This document shows, one piece after another, positions 7,393 through 16,237 of a DNA stretch of 34,750 bases (its first letter is position 1; every line of letters begins with the position of its first letter). The position numbers and the translations under genes were made by a program. The notes beneath the pieces were generated by a model. The model made no database searches. It saw only the letters and a list, made by a program, of their open reading frames with translations, and had not been told where the DNA came from. Location of the stretch: the NCBI GenBank assembly GCA_021787565.1, contig JAJYLT010000036.1:1-34750 (forward strand), written 5' to 3'. Origin of the DNA: Acidobacteriota bacterium (GTDB lineage Bacteria; Acidobacteriota; UBA4820; DSQY01).

Positions 7393-9522
7393 TCACCGCC
7401 TGCCCCCCGTTTTCTTCTTCCTCCGGCCTCCCCCTTCCGCGGGCCATCCCTCCAGCAGAAAATGGGCCTCACCCATGAGCCTATCCACCCTCATGAGCCG
7501 CACCAAGACCTCATCGCCCACCGTCAGAACCGCGCCGGAGTAGCGCCCCCTCGCCGAGAGGCCGTCCCCGTCCACGGTGATGAAGTCTCCCTCCACCGCG
7601 TTGAAGGGACAGATGCCTTCGATCAGGTGCTCCACCAGCTCCACCCGCGCGCCGAAGCGCGTGAATCCCAGCACCACCGCATCGAAGGTCTCCCCCAGGC
7701 GGTCCGCGAGGAAGGCCATCTGAAACCAGGCCACCACCTCCCGCTCGGCCTGGTCCGAGGCCCGTTCGGTGGCTGAGCAGTGGACCGCGAGGGCCTCCAG
7801 GTCCGCCCCCGGCGCCGGAGAGCCCCAGAGCGCCCCGGCCAGGTTCCGGTGCACCAGCAGGTCGGGGTATCGGCGGATGGGGGAGGTGAAGTGGCAGTAG
7901 TGGGCGAAGCCCAGGCCGAAGTGGGGCAGCACCGCCGCGTGATACCGCGCCTGGGCCATGGCCCGCAGGATCAGGTAGGCCACCAGCTTGGCCGCCCTGT
8001 GACCCTCGGACTTGGCGAGCACCCGCTGCAGCGTGAAGGGATCGGAGAGGTCCCCCCGGCTCGCCTCTCCCAGCCCGAGCGTGTTCAGGAGGGGCCGGAG
8101 GGCCTCCAGCTTCTCCGCGTTGGGCTCGTCGTGGACCCTGAAGAGGATGGCGGTCCTCAGGCGCAGGCACTCGGCCGCGACGGCGCGGTTGCAGGCGAGC
8201 ATGGCCTCCTCCACGATGCGGTGGGAGGCGAGCCGCATCGACGGGAGCACCTCCTCCACGCGCCCGGAGAGGCCGAATCGAAGACCCGCCTCCGGCAGGT
8301 CCAGGTCCAGGGTGCCCAAGGCCAGGCGCCGCTGGAAGAGCCTGCGGGATATCTCAAGCGCCGCTTCCAACAGGCTCGCCACCTCGGGTGGGGCGCTCTC
8401 CCGCCCCTCCAGGACGGCCTGGGCCTGTTCGTAGGAGAGCCTCGCCGAGGAATGGATGACCCCCCGGTGGAACCGCGCCAAACGCACGCGGCCGTCATCG
8501 TCCAGCTCCAGCTCCGCCGTGAGAGTCAGGCGATCCCGCCGCGGCTTCAGGGAGCAGAGGCCGCTCGAAAGGGCGTGGGGTAGCATGGGATAGACCGTTC
8601 CGGGCAGGTAGGTGCTGTTCCCCCGGCGGCGGGCCTCGGCATCGAGGGCGGAATCCGGCTTGACGTAGTGGGCCACGTCGGCGATGTGGACCCACAGCCG
8701 CCAGCCGCCGCTCTCTTTCCGCACGGAGATGGCGTCGTCGAAATCCTTCGCGTCCTCGGGATCGATGGTGACCGTGGGAAGGGAGCGGAAGTCCTTCCGT
8801 TCCTGAAGATCCGACGGATCGGGATCCTCCGGCAGGATCGCGGCCTCCCGCTCGGCCGCCTCGGGGAAGGTTTGGGTCAGGCCGTAGCGCGTCTCCGCCG
8901 CCAGGACGGGCGTGCGGGGATCATCCAGCGGCCCCAGGACGCGAAGACCCACGGAGAGGGCCGCGCCACCGGACTCCAGCTCCACGCTCGCCACCATGCC
9001 TTCCGCGCCGGTGCCACGGGGAAGCGCGATGGGTGCCCGCGAGCTGCCCATGGGCAGGAGAAGGCCGCCCTGGACGATGCCGACGACCGGCCGGGCGCTC
9101 CTCTCCACGACCTCCAGGACCCTGGCCTCTGGCCTGACGCCGACCTCCCGGCCATGGGCGCCGCGCCCGCCTCTCGGCCGTCCTGGCACTTCCTGGGCCA
9201 GCACGCGGTCCCCCTCCAGGGCGCCGCCCGTTTCCCTGGCCGGTACGAAGAGGTCGCCCTCGGCCCTGGAGTGGTCGGGGGTGATGAAGCCGAAGCCTCC
9301 TCTGGCCGCGTGGAAGAGACCGGTGAAGGTGCCCCGGGCTCCCGCCAAGCGGTATCTCCGGTGCACCCACTCCACCAGGCCTTCCCTCTGAAAGGCCTCC
9401 AGCACGCCTTCCAGGGCCTTGCGCTCGCGCGGCGAAAGGCCCAGCCCCGCCGCCACCTGGCTCCTGGTGCAGGGCTGTGGAGCCTCCGCCAGGAAATCGC
9501 GCACCCTCTCGCGCAGGGTCAA
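7393..9522 (-). CDS. rnr: Ribonuclease R
   Basis: The product is 709 residues, a processive 3'-5' exoribonuclease of the RNB family that degrades structured RNA. Residues 1-60 form a winged-helix domain. The first cold-shock domain begins at GTFTGLFHAARGGFGFI (about 64-80). The RNB catalytic core contains FRSLPTVTIDPEDAKDFDDA, with metal-binding D254, D260, D262 and D263. HYCHFTSPIRRYPDLLVHR is the conserved late RNB motif. A C-terminal S1 domain ends in a Lys/Arg-rich tail (GGGRRKKKTGGRR). The start is TTG at 9522. AAGGAG lies 6 nt upstream and the TTG overlaps the stop codon of the PHP gene (TTGA), so the two are translationally coupled. An in-frame upstream ATG at 9720 would lie deep inside the PHP gene. 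Confidence 0.93.
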   Translation of the reverse strand: MTLRERVRDFLAEAPQPCTRSQVAAGLGLSPRERKALEGVLEAFQREGLVEWVHRRYRLAGARGTFTGLFHAARGGFGFITPDHSRAEGDLFVPARETGGALEGDRVLAQEVPGRPRGGRGAHGREVGVRPEARVLEVVERSARPVVGIVQGGLLLPMGSSRAPIALPRGTGAEGMVASVELESGGAALSVGLRVLGPLDDPRTPVLAAETRYGLTQTFPEAAEREAAILPEDPDPSDLQERKDFRSLPTVTIDPEDAKDFDDAISVRKESGGWRLWVHIADVAHYVKPDSALDAEARRRGNSTYLPGTVYPMLPHALSSGLCSLKPRRDRLTLTAELELDDDGRVRLARFHRGVIHSSARLSYEQAQAVLEGRESAPPEVASLLEAALEISRRLFQRRLALGTLDLDLPEAGLRFGLSGRVEEVLPSMRLASHRIVEEAMLACNRAVAAECLRLRTAILFRVHDEPNAEKLEALRPLLNTLGLGEASRGDLSDPFTLQRVLAKSEGHRAAKLVAYLILRAMAQARYHAAVLPHFGLGFAHYCHFTSPIRRYPDLLVHRNLAGALWGSPAPGADLEALAVHCSATERASDQAEREVVAWFQMAFLADRLGETFDAVVLGFTRFGARVELVEHLIEGICPFNAVEGDFITVDGDGLSARGRYSGAVLTVGDEVLVRLMRVDRLMGEAHFLLEGWPAEGGGRRKKKTGGRR

Positions 9523-10277
9523 CGCCGTCTCCTTCCCTTGGTCCGGAGCCCCGCCACCGCCAGGAGGGGCTCCCCGGCAAGGACCCGCCTGGGGTTCTCG
9601 ATGCAGAGACGGCGGGCCGCCTCGATGCCGTACCGGCGGGCCACGACGCGGACGGCCTCGCGGAAGAGGGGTGCCCGGCCGCTGGCCGAATGGGCATCCG
9701 AGGCCAGCAGGTAGACCCATCCCCGGTCCAGGAGGGCCAGGGCGGCGTGCCGGATGGCCTGGCCGAAATAGCCCACCACGCTGTGGGTCGTGAGCTGGAA
9801 GGGGATTCGGGCCGCCGCGAGGGATGTGAGGCAGCCGGGGTCCCGGATCACGTAGGCATACCGCTCGGGGTGGGCCAGGATGGGTTCCGCACCCGCCATG
9901 CGCAGATCGAAGAAGGCTTCCTCCACTCCAGGAGGGCGGAAAAGGAGCGGGAGCTCTACCAGGACGTAGCGGCCCGCCTCGCCCATGGGAAGCAGCTCGC
10001 CGGCCCGGTAGGCGGAGATCAAGTAGGGACGGAAGGCGATTTCGCTCCCCAGGTGCACCGTGAACCCCATGGCTTCCGCCGGTCCTCGCCAGGCCTCGAA
10101 GGCCTCTCTGAGGACGGTCGGCGTATTGGGGAACCGAGGCGGCGCGATGTGGGGGGTGACGCAGAGAGCGGAGACCTTCTCGTGGCGGGCCGCCTCCAGA
10201 CAGCGGGCCGACTCCTCCCAGTCGCCCACCCCGTCATCCACTCCGGGAAGCAGGTGGCAGTGCAGGTCCACGTACAT
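9519..10277 (-). CDS. PHP-domain phosphatase, CpsB/CapC type
   Basis: The product is 252 residues. It begins MYVDLHCHLLPGVDDG, the metal-binding first motif of PHP hydrolases. It continues with VTPHIAP, a mid-domain LGSEIAF, AHPERY, and LLASDAHS near the end. The overall pattern (TTHSVVGYFG, ENPRRVLAGE) matches the Mn-dependent tyrosine-protein phosphatases that regulate capsule or exopolysaccharide export (CpsB, CapC, YwqE). A histidinol-phosphatase of the PHP family is an alternative but fits less well. The start at 10277 has AGGAG 6 nt upstream; the earlier ATG at 10316 has none and overlaps an inverted repeat. No kinase or capsule genes are nearby. Confidence 0.82.
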   Translation of the reverse strand: MYVDLHCHLLPGVDDGVGDWEESARCLEAARHEKVSALCVTPHIAPPRFPNTPTVLREAFEAWRGPAEAMGFTVHLGSEIAFRPYLISAYRAGELLPMGEAGRYVLVELPLLFRPPGVEEAFFDLRMAGAEPILAHPERYAYVIRDPGCLTSLAAARIPFQLTTHSVVGYFGQAIRHAALALLDRGWVYLLASDAHSASGRAPLFREAVRVVARRYGIEAARRLCIENPRRVLAGEPLLAVAGLRTKGRRRR

Positions 10278-10310
10278 GCCTTCTCCTCTCGGCTCGGCCC
10301 TATCCCGGTC

Positions 10311-10328
10311 GTTCATGGTAGCATGAAC
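10311..10328. promoter_or_regulatory. Inverted repeat in the divergent intergenic region
   Basis: GTTCATG and CATGAAC are separated by 4 nt, a perfect 7-4-7 inverted repeat between the diverging PHP gene (start 10277) and the dCMP deaminase gene (start 10498). Its size fits a dimeric repressor site. No regulator gene is adjacent, so its role is open. Confidence 0.4.
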
Positions 10329-10451
10329 GCTTGGGATCTTAGGGAGTTCCCGCCGGGGAAGCCCGGGGGTGAGAGAGAATGGGCGGCATGGCCCCAGGAG
10401 GCACGATGCCTATTCACCACCGTCCCGTTGCAGGCCCTTTCGTCTTCTTCG

Positions 10452-10488
10452 CTCTCCACCCTCCACCCTTCACCCTCCACCCACCAAG
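10452..10488. repeat. Degenerate CACCCTYC tandem repeat
   Basis: About four imperfect 7-8 bp units of CACCCTCC/CACCCTTC lie just upstream of the dCMP deaminase ribosome-binding site. They resemble the other short-unit arrays in this window but are more decayed. Confidence 0.55.
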
Positions 10489-10497
10489 GGAGGTTCC

Positions 10498-10923
10498 ATG
10501 CGCAAGTCCTGGGACGCCTACTTCATGGACATCGCGAGGGAGGTGGCGAGCCGGGCCACCTGCGACCGGAAGCACGTGGGCTGCGTGCTGGTCAAGGACA
10601 AGTACTTGATCGCCACGGGCTACAACGGCTCCGTGGCGGGCCTTGCCCATTGCGACGAGGCGGGGCACATGATGGTCAACGGCCACTGCGAACGCACCAG
10701 CCACGCCGAGGCCAACGCCATCGTGCAGGCCGCCAAGCACGGCGTCTCCACGGACGGCTGCACGGCCTACATCACCGCCTCCCCCTGTTGGGCCTGTTTC
10801 AAGCTCCTGGCCTCCGCGGGCATCCGCCGGATCGTCTTCGGCGAATTCTATCGCGACGAGCGGATCTTCGAGGCCGCCGAGGTGCTGCACATCGAGCTGG
10901 TAGACGCCTCCAAGGGGAGCTGA
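10498..10923 (+). CDS. comEB: dCMP deaminase
   Basis: The product is 141 residues, the usual length for bacterial deoxycytidylate deaminases, which convert dCMP to dUMP for thymidylate synthesis. The zinc site is complete: H69 and catalytic E71 in SHAEANAI, and C97/C100 in SPCWAC. An N-terminal MRKSWDAYFMDIA and a VGCVLVKD segment are typical of the family. The ATG has GGGAGG 5 nt upstream; an extended frame further up runs through repeat DNA and is not used. It is one of only four rightward genes, followed 104 nt later by prmC. Confidence 0.92.
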   Translation: MRKSWDAYFMDIAREVASRATCDRKHVGCVLVKDKYLIATGYNGSVAGLAHCDEAGHMMVNGHCERTSHAEANAIVQAAKHGVSTDGCTAYITASPCWACFKLLASAGIRRIVFGEFYRDERIFEAAEVLHIELVDASKGS

Positions 10924-11027
10924 TCTCGCCGCGCGTGGAGCCCGCCCTGGTCCGCTTTTCTTGGCTCACGGCCCGCTTTGCGAGCCGGTCTCCAGATGCT
11001 TTCTGTCACCAAGGGAGGGACCGCATC

Positions 11028-11867
11028 GTGACCACCGGGGAGTGGCTCCAGGAGGCGGCAGCCTCCCTGCGAGCGGCGGGCGTTCCCGACCCGGCCAGGG
11101 ACGCCCTTCTCCTTCTTTCCGACGCGCTGGGAGGCGACAAGGCGTACCTCCTGGCCCACCCGGAGCGCCCGATGGCCGAGGCTGAAGCGGCCGGGCTCCA
11201 AGGGCCGCTGGAACGGCGCAGGCGCCGGGAGCCCCTCCAGTACATCCGCGGATTTCAAGAGTTCTGGGGCCAAAGGGTGAAGGTGGGGCCCGGCTGTCTG
11301 ATCCCCCGTCCCGAGACTGAACACCTCGTGGAGGAGGCCCTCCGACTCGTGGCATCCCAGGCGAGCCCACGCGTGGCGGAGCTCGGAACGGGCTCGGGAT
11401 GCGTTCTCCTGGCCCTGGCCTCGGAACGCTTGGAGGCTGGGCTCTACGGGCTGGAGAGGGACCCGCGCGCGCTGGCGTGGAGCCGGCTCAATCTGGCGGG
11501 CGAGCCAGGCGTGAGCCTGCTTCCCGGGGACATGGCCCAGGAGCCGCCCATCGAAGGCCTGGACGCGGTGCTCTGCAACCCCCCCTACATCACCGACGAG
11601 GAGTGGGGCGGGCTTCCACCCGAAGTCTGTTGCTTTGAGCCGGCGGGGGCCCTGCGGTGCGGGCCTGACCCGCTGGGGCCCTATCGGCAGGCCGGCCTCT
11701 GGGCGGCCAAGGCCCTGCGGCCCGACGGCTTCCTCCTGTGCGAGCTGGGGGTGGCCCAGGCGCGGCGGGCGGCGGCCTTGAGGCGCCTCTATCCGGAACT
11801 GCGGTGGGTCAGAGGTGTGCGCGACCTGTCGGGAAGACTGAGGGTGGCGATCTGGAGGAGAGAGTAG
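11028..11867 (+). CDS. prmC: Peptide chain release factor glutamine methyltransferase
   Basis: The product is 279 residues and methylates the Gln of the GGQ motif in release factors RF1/RF2. It has the N-terminal helical domain, the IPRPETE motif (92-98), the SAM-binding ELGTGSG (118-124) and the catalytic NPPY (184-187). The start is GTG with GGGAGG about 9 nt upstream. The C-terminal strands (LLCELGVAQARR) complete the Rossmann-like fold. The gene ends one base before the oppositely oriented TPR gene ends, so the two are tightly convergent with no room for separate terminators. Confidence 0.92.
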   Translation: MTTGEWLQEAAASLRAAGVPDPARDALLLLSDALGGDKAYLLAHPERPMAEAEAAGLQGPLERRRRREPLQYIRGFQEFWGQRVKVGPGCLIPRPETEHLVEEALRLVASQASPRVAELGTGSGCVLLALASERLEAGLYGLERDPRALAWSRLNLAGEPGVSLLPGDMAQEPPIEGLDAVLCNPPYITDEEWGGLPPEVCCFEPAGALRCGPDPLGPYRQAGLWAAKALRPDGFLLCELGVAQARRAAALRRLYPELRWVRGVRDLSGRLRVAIWRRE

Positions 11868-11868
11868 C

Positions 11869-14800
11869 TCAGGAGGCAGACTTCACCCGGTCCTTGATGT
11901 CCCGGTAGTTGGCGTTGACGGCGTAGACCTCGCGGAAGAGCTCCTGCGCTTCGGGGGCCCGTCCCTGTTCCATCAGGGTTTCCGCCAAGTCGTACTTGAG
12001 ACCGATGTAGGCTTGGTCGGAGAAGCCAGGCGCCTCGATCCCCTTGCGGTACCACTTCTCGGCGAGGTCCACCATGCCCTTCTGGCGGAAGCAGATGCCG
12101 AGCATGGAGCAGCACTCCACGAAGTACTGCGGGGAGCGCGCCGCGATCTGGAATTCCCCGATGGCCTCGTCGAGGAGCTCCATCTCCTTGTAGGCGATAC
12201 CCAGGTTGTAGTGGGTGGCGGAGTCCTCCTCGCTGACCTTTCGCTCCACCCCCTTTTTGAACTCCTCGAAGACCTCCTCGAAGGACATTTCCTCCGGAGA
12301 CTTGGACGATTCGTCGAAGAGGGACTCCTCCTCGGCTTCGAGCCCTTCCAGCGCCTCGCTGAGTTCGGAGGCGAGGTCGTAGTACTCGTCCTTCTTGGGG
12401 CCCTCGGTGGCGAAGCTCTCCTTCTCTTGCGCGATGACCTCCTCGGGCAGGAGCTCCTGAAGGGAAACCTTCAGCTTGGTCCGTCCCCGTCCCGTGGTCA
12501 CCTCCTGAGCCTTCCTGGGTTGGTCCCCCTCTTCGGCTTCGGCGGCTCCGACGGCGCTCAAGATCTTCGACATCTCGGAGGAGAGGGAAACCTCTTCGGC
12601 TTCGGGGCTGGCGATCGGTCCCTCGGCTTCGGGCTCCGGGGAGACCTCGGGTTCCGCTGTATCCTCCGGGGCTGCCGGTTCCGCCTCGAGTGCCACCTCC
12701 TCCATTCCTCCCACCTCGATGGAGATGGCCCCTTCCGAGGGAAGACCTTCGAGTGCCCCTTCGGATTTCGCGGGTTCGGCGGGTGCGGAGATCCCCAGGC
12801 GGTCGGCCAGGGAAAGCACCCTCGGATCGCTCGGCCACCTCGCCCGCAGTCCCTCCAGCGCCCGCTGGGCCTCTCCGAAGAGCTCCTGGCTGTAGTAGAA
12901 CTCGGCCTCCTCCAACAGCTCCGCCAGGTCGGACCGGTCCTGGAGCTCCTCGGCGGAGATCTGTACGGCCATGGATTCCACGGGGGGCGCCGGCGGCTCC
13001 TCCCGCAGGAGGGCCCCGGTGGTCTCTTCCGAGGGAAGCGCCCCCGTGGGCTCCTCTTCCGGTGGTTCCTGCGCCAGCTCGGCTGCGATCGCCTCTTCCA
13101 GAACCGGCTGGACATTCCCGTCCAGGACCGGCTCCTGTGCCTCCAGGACGCCCTCGAATGGCGCTTCGGTTTCCACGGGGGAAGGCTCTTCCAGCTCGGC
13201 CTCCAGGATGAGCTCCGACGCCCTCTGGCCGGGCGTTGGTGTTGGCTGGTCCAGGGAGATGACCACCTCGGCCTGCTCGCGGGCCGGCTCTTCGACGGTC
13301 CCGAGAAGCTCCAGGTCGAGTTCCGGGAAGAAGGAGGGTACCGCCTTCTCCTTGGTGACCTTCGGCCGGGCGGCTTCCTCGATCTGGCTGGCCAGGGCGC
13401 CCACGCCGGCAACCTCCGCGGGAGCGGGACGGACGCCTTCGAGGAATCGTTGGATCTCCTCGCTGTTGGGATCCAGAGCGCGCGCCTCCTCCACCAGGTT
13501 CTGGCAAGTCTCCCCGTCCCCCTGGTCTTGAAATACCTGGGCGAGTTTGAAGATTTGCCGGACCGCCTTGGCGGTGTTCCTCTTGCTCTTGTAGATGGCG
13601 ATGAGTTTCTGGTGAGCGTGGATGTGGTCCGGGAGCTTCTTCAGGACGGACTGGAGTTCCGCGATGGCCTTCTCCGTCAGCCCGTACTTCAGGAAGACCT
13701 CCGCCTCCGTGAGCTGTTCCCGGATGATCTCCGCCTCCCGGGCATCCAGGGCCGGTTGGGGGGGGCCTTTCTCGACGCCGGGCGACTCCCCCACTTCCAG
13801 TTCGGGCGATTCCCTTGCGGCGGGAGGCCTCGGCGTCACCGCCTCGGGCAGGTCCGCCGGACGGGCAAAAGAGGCGGTCACCTCCGCCTTGGGGATCTGG
13901 AGGTCCTCCATATCAATCTCAATTTCCAGCTCTCCCGTCTCCTCGGGGGCGGGCGCGGCCCCTTCCAGATCCACCTCTCCGGGCCGAACTTCGCCCCGCG
14001 CCCCGACCGTTTCTGCGGCCGCCGCCTGTTCGGGCGCGGGGGCGGGCGCCGGCGCCGGAGGCTCTTCCCTGGGGGTCGGGGCGTGCCTTCCGAGCTTGGT
14101 CTCTACGATCTTGAGGCGCTCCCGGTGAGCCGGCGAGTTCGGTTCAAGCCGGACGAGCTCCAGGAGGGCCTCTCTCGCCGAGCCCAGCTCCCCCGCCTGG
14201 TGCGCCGTCTGGACGTAGGAATCGAGCGCCCGCAGGAGCCTCGGCCGGTCGCCGCTGCGCCTCAGCAGGTCGCAGAAACCCATCATGGTGGGCAGGTGTT
14301 CCGGCAGGTACCTGAGGAGCTCTTCGTAGAGCGCCTCCACGTCGGGCAGCCGCTCGGGCTCACAGATGCGCCCCCATTCGGACAGCAGGTCCGCGGCGGC
14401 GTCCGGCCGCTTCTGGAGGCCGTACAGCCTCACCAGGCGGCCACGGGCGGAGACGCTGCCGGGGTGGTTCTTCAGGATGGCGTCGCAGACGGCCTCGGCC
14501 GTCGGATAGTCCTGCTTCTCCGTGAGCACTTCGACCTTCAGGAGCAGGAACCCCTCGGAGGTCGGATGGCGCTCCAGGAGCTGTTCCAGGATCTGAATGG
14601 CCTGGTCCCCCTGATGCCGGGCCAGGAGGTTTTTGACAAAACTCTCCAGCAGGCGAATGTTGTCAGGATTGATCTGCAGGGCCCGCTCGTACAGCCTCGC
14701 CGCCTCCTTGGCGAGGCCTTGGGCCAGGAAGAGATTAGCCGCCTTGAGGTATTCCTTGACCGCCTCCTCCGTGCGGTTGAGCTTGATCAGGTTATCGCCC

Positions 14801-15258
14801 ACCTGAATCCGGACCTTCAGGTTCTCGGGCTCGATTTCCAGGATCTTCTTCTGGACGCGGACCGTGGCCTCGGCGTTTCCGCTCTGGGCCACCAGCTGGG
14901 CCACGCGCTCGAAGGCGAGCCTGGCTTCTCGGGTGAATCCCTGCTGCTCCGAGAGGCTGGCGAGCATCTCCCAGGCCTCCAGGTGGTCGGGCTGCTCGCG
15001 AGTGGCGATCTTCAGGGAGGCCACGGCCTTCGTCGCGAAGCCGCTCTTGTTGTACAGCTCCGCCACGCGCAGGAACATGGGCACCGCCGCCGCCTTGTTC
15101 CCCACGCGGAGGAAGAGGTTGCCCATCTGGTTCAGCGTCTGGATGTCCCTCGGGTTGTCCTCGGCCAGCTTCTGAAGCTCGCGGATGGCATCTTGGATGC
15201 GGTTGGCCCTGAGAAGCTTATCCGCGTTGGCCCTGGTCTTGGCCCGATCCAAAGGCAT
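11869..15258 (-). CDS. Large TPR-repeat protein, acidic linkers
   Basis: The product is 1129 residues with no signal peptide or membrane segment, so probably cytoplasmic. TPR repeats cover about 1-240, for example NADKLLRANRIQDAIRELQK and EAARLYERALQINPDN. A long Pro/Ala/Glu-rich linker spans about 385-510, then another TPR pair (AEVFLKYGLTEKAIAELQSV), a very acidic low-complexity stretch and a short TPR hairpin (AEFYYSQELFGEAQRALEGL). A C-terminal TPR block (THYNLGIAYKEMELLDEAIG) ends the protein. Its ATG overlaps the rnhB stop by 1 nt, so it belongs to the rpsP-rnhB operon. Similar multi-TPR proteins are common in Acidobacteriota and Deltaproteobacteria-like genomes. A scaffold role is inferred; no enzymatic domain is visible. 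Confidence 0.8.
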   Translation of the reverse strand: MPLDRAKTRANADKLLRANRIQDAIRELQKLAEDNPRDIQTLNQMGNLFLRVGNKAAAVPMFLRVAELYNKSGFATKAVASLKIATREQPDHLEAWEMLASLSEQQGFTREARLAFERVAQLVAQSGNAEATVRVQKKILEIEPENLKVRIQVGDNLIKLNRTEEAVKEYLKAANLFLAQGLAKEAARLYERALQINPDNIRLLESFVKNLLARHQGDQAIQILEQLLERHPTSEGFLLLKVEVLTEKQDYPTAEAVCDAILKNHPGSVSARGRLVRLYGLQKRPDAAADLLSEWGRICEPERLPDVEALYEELLRYLPEHLPTMMGFCDLLRRSGDRPRLLRALDSYVQTAHQAGELGSAREALLELVRLEPNSPAHRERLKIVETKLGRHAPTPREEPPAPAPAPAPEQAAAAETVGARGEVRPGEVDLEGAAPAPEETGELEIEIDMEDLQIPKAEVTASFARPADLPEAVTPRPPAARESPELEVGESPGVEKGPPQPALDAREAEIIREQLTEAEVFLKYGLTEKAIAELQSVLKKLPDHIHAHQKLIAIYKSKRNTAKAVRQIFKLAQVFQDQGDGETCQNLVEEARALDPNSEEIQRFLEGVRPAPAEVAGVGALASQIEEAARPKVTKEKAVPSFFPELDLELLGTVEEPAREQAEVVISLDQPTPTPGQRASELILEAELEEPSPVETEAPFEGVLEAQEPVLDGNVQPVLEEAIAAELAQEPPEEEPTGALPSEETTGALLREEPPAPPVESMAVQISAEELQDRSDLAELLEEAEFYYSQELFGEAQRALEGLRARWPSDPRVLSLADRLGISAPAEPAKSEGALEGLPSEGAISIEVGGMEEVALEAEPAAPEDTAEPEVSPEPEAEGPIASPEAEEVSLSSEMSKILSAVGAAEAEEGDQPRKAQEVTTGRGRTKLKVSLQELLPEEVIAQEKESFATEGPKKDEYYDLASELSEALEGLEAEEESLFDESSKSPEEMSFEEVFEEFKKGVERKVSEEDSATHYNLGIAYKEMELLDEAIGEFQIAARSPQYFVECCSMLGICFRQKGMVDLAEKWYRKGIEAPGFSDQAYIGLKYDLAETLMEQGRAPEAQELFREVYAVNANYRDIKDRVKSAS

Positions 15259-15866
15259 CAGGCATCCCCCGAAACAACGCCCCGGAAACTCCTGCGGTGG
15301 AGCGGGGACGGGCCAAGGCTTCGCAACGCCCCCAGGTGTTCCACCGTGCCATACCCCTTGTTGCGGTGCAACCCGTAGCCGGGGTAGCGAGCATCGAGCG
15401 AGCGAATGACCCGGTCCCGGGTCACCTTGGCAACAATCGAGGCCGCCGCCACGCTGGCCGAAAGCGCATCGCCGTGGATCACCGCTTCACCGCCACAGGG
15501 TAGAACAGGAAGGTGGGGGCCGTCCACCAGCACGTGCTCCGGCCTCACCGGAAGCCCCTCCAGGGCGAAGGTCATGGCCCGCAGAGCAGCCCTCAGAATG
15601 TCGGTGGCATCTATCTCTTCGGCTGAAACGGTCCCCACCGCGCAGAGGTGGCCGTCGGCTTTCAACCGCTCGAAAACCGACTCGCGGCGGGTTTCGGAGA
15701 GCTGCTTGGAGTCCACGTAAGGCGAGAGGTCCCTCTTGGCGTCCAAGATCACGGCCGCGGCCACCACGGGGCCGAAAAGGGCTCCCCGGCCGGCCTCATC
15801 GACGCCCGCCACACGGGTGATCCCGCGGGCCCACAGGGCCCTTTCGAACGCGAGCAGGTCGGCCAA
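15258..15866 (-). CDS. rnhB: Ribonuclease HII
   Basis: The product removes ribonucleotides from RNA-DNA hybrids. The family signature VAGVDEAGRGALFGPVV carries the catalytic Asp and Glu (D23, E24). YVDSKQLS, VDGPHLP, DALSASVAAASIVAKVTRD and YGLHRNKGYGT follow in the usual order. Start choices are TTG 15866, with GGGGAGG 5 nt upstream, or TTG 15890, which overlaps the rplS stop (TTGA) but has an ill-spaced ribosome site. The first is used here, giving 202 residues. The gene lies directly after rplS, a classic bacterial arrangement. Confidence 0.92.
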   Translation of the reverse strand: MADLLAFERALWARGITRVAGVDEAGRGALFGPVVAAAVILDAKRDLSPYVDSKQLSETRRESVFERLKADGHLCAVGTVSAEEIDATDILRAALRAMTFALEGLPVRPEHVLVDGPHLPVLPCGGEAVIHGDALSASVAAASIVAKVTRDRVIRSLDARYPGYGLHRNKGYGTVEHLGALRSLGPSPLHRRSFRGVVSGDA

Positions 15867-15886
15867 TGACGCCTCCCCGGAACGGT

Positions 15887-16237
15887 TCAATCCCTTCGGA
15901 GCTCTTCGATGCGGGCCTTCTTTCCCTTCAGCTCGCGCAGGTAGTAGAGCTTGGCGCGGCGGATCTTGCCCTCGGACACCACCTCGATCTTGTCGATGAT
16001 GGGGCTGTGGAGGGGGAAGATGCGTTCCACGCCCATCCCGCCGCTGATCTTCCTGACGGTGATGGTCTCTCGAACGCCGCCGTGCTTGCGGGCGATCACC
16101 ACTCCCTGAAAGACCTGGAGCCGCTCCTTTTCGCCCTCGCGCACCTTGACGTGCACGCGGACCGTGTCCCCTGCCTTGAAGACGGGGACGTCTTCGCGCT
16201 GCCCCTGTTTCTCGATCGCCTCGATGTTCTCACTCAT
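15887..16237 (-). CDS. rplS: 50S ribosomal protein L19
   Basis: The product is 116 residues, the standard length. It matches L19 throughout: [54 protein letters not shown] and the C-terminal [21 protein letters not shown]19 sits at the 30S-50S interface. The ATG has GGAGG 7 nt upstream and overlaps the end of trmD by 8 nt. Confidence 0.97.
   Translation of the reverse strand: MSENIEAIEKQGQREDVPVFKAGDTVRVHVKVREGEKERLQVFQGVVIARKHGGVRETITVRKISGGMGVERIFPLHSPIIDKIEVVSEGKIRRAKLYYLRELKGKKARIEELRRD

Noticed and set aside
9519-10277. PHP protein as the histidinol-phosphatase
   Set aside because: The motif layout fits CpsB/CapC tyrosine phosphatases better, and the gene is coupled to RNase R far from the histidine operon. 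It cannot be fully excluded.
12013-15378. A 1121-codon open frame on the plus strand
   Set aside because: It is the exact antisense of the TPR gene, has no ribosome site and is rich in Leu/Gly/Arg as expected of a G+C-driven shadow frame. The TPR frame has clear repeats.
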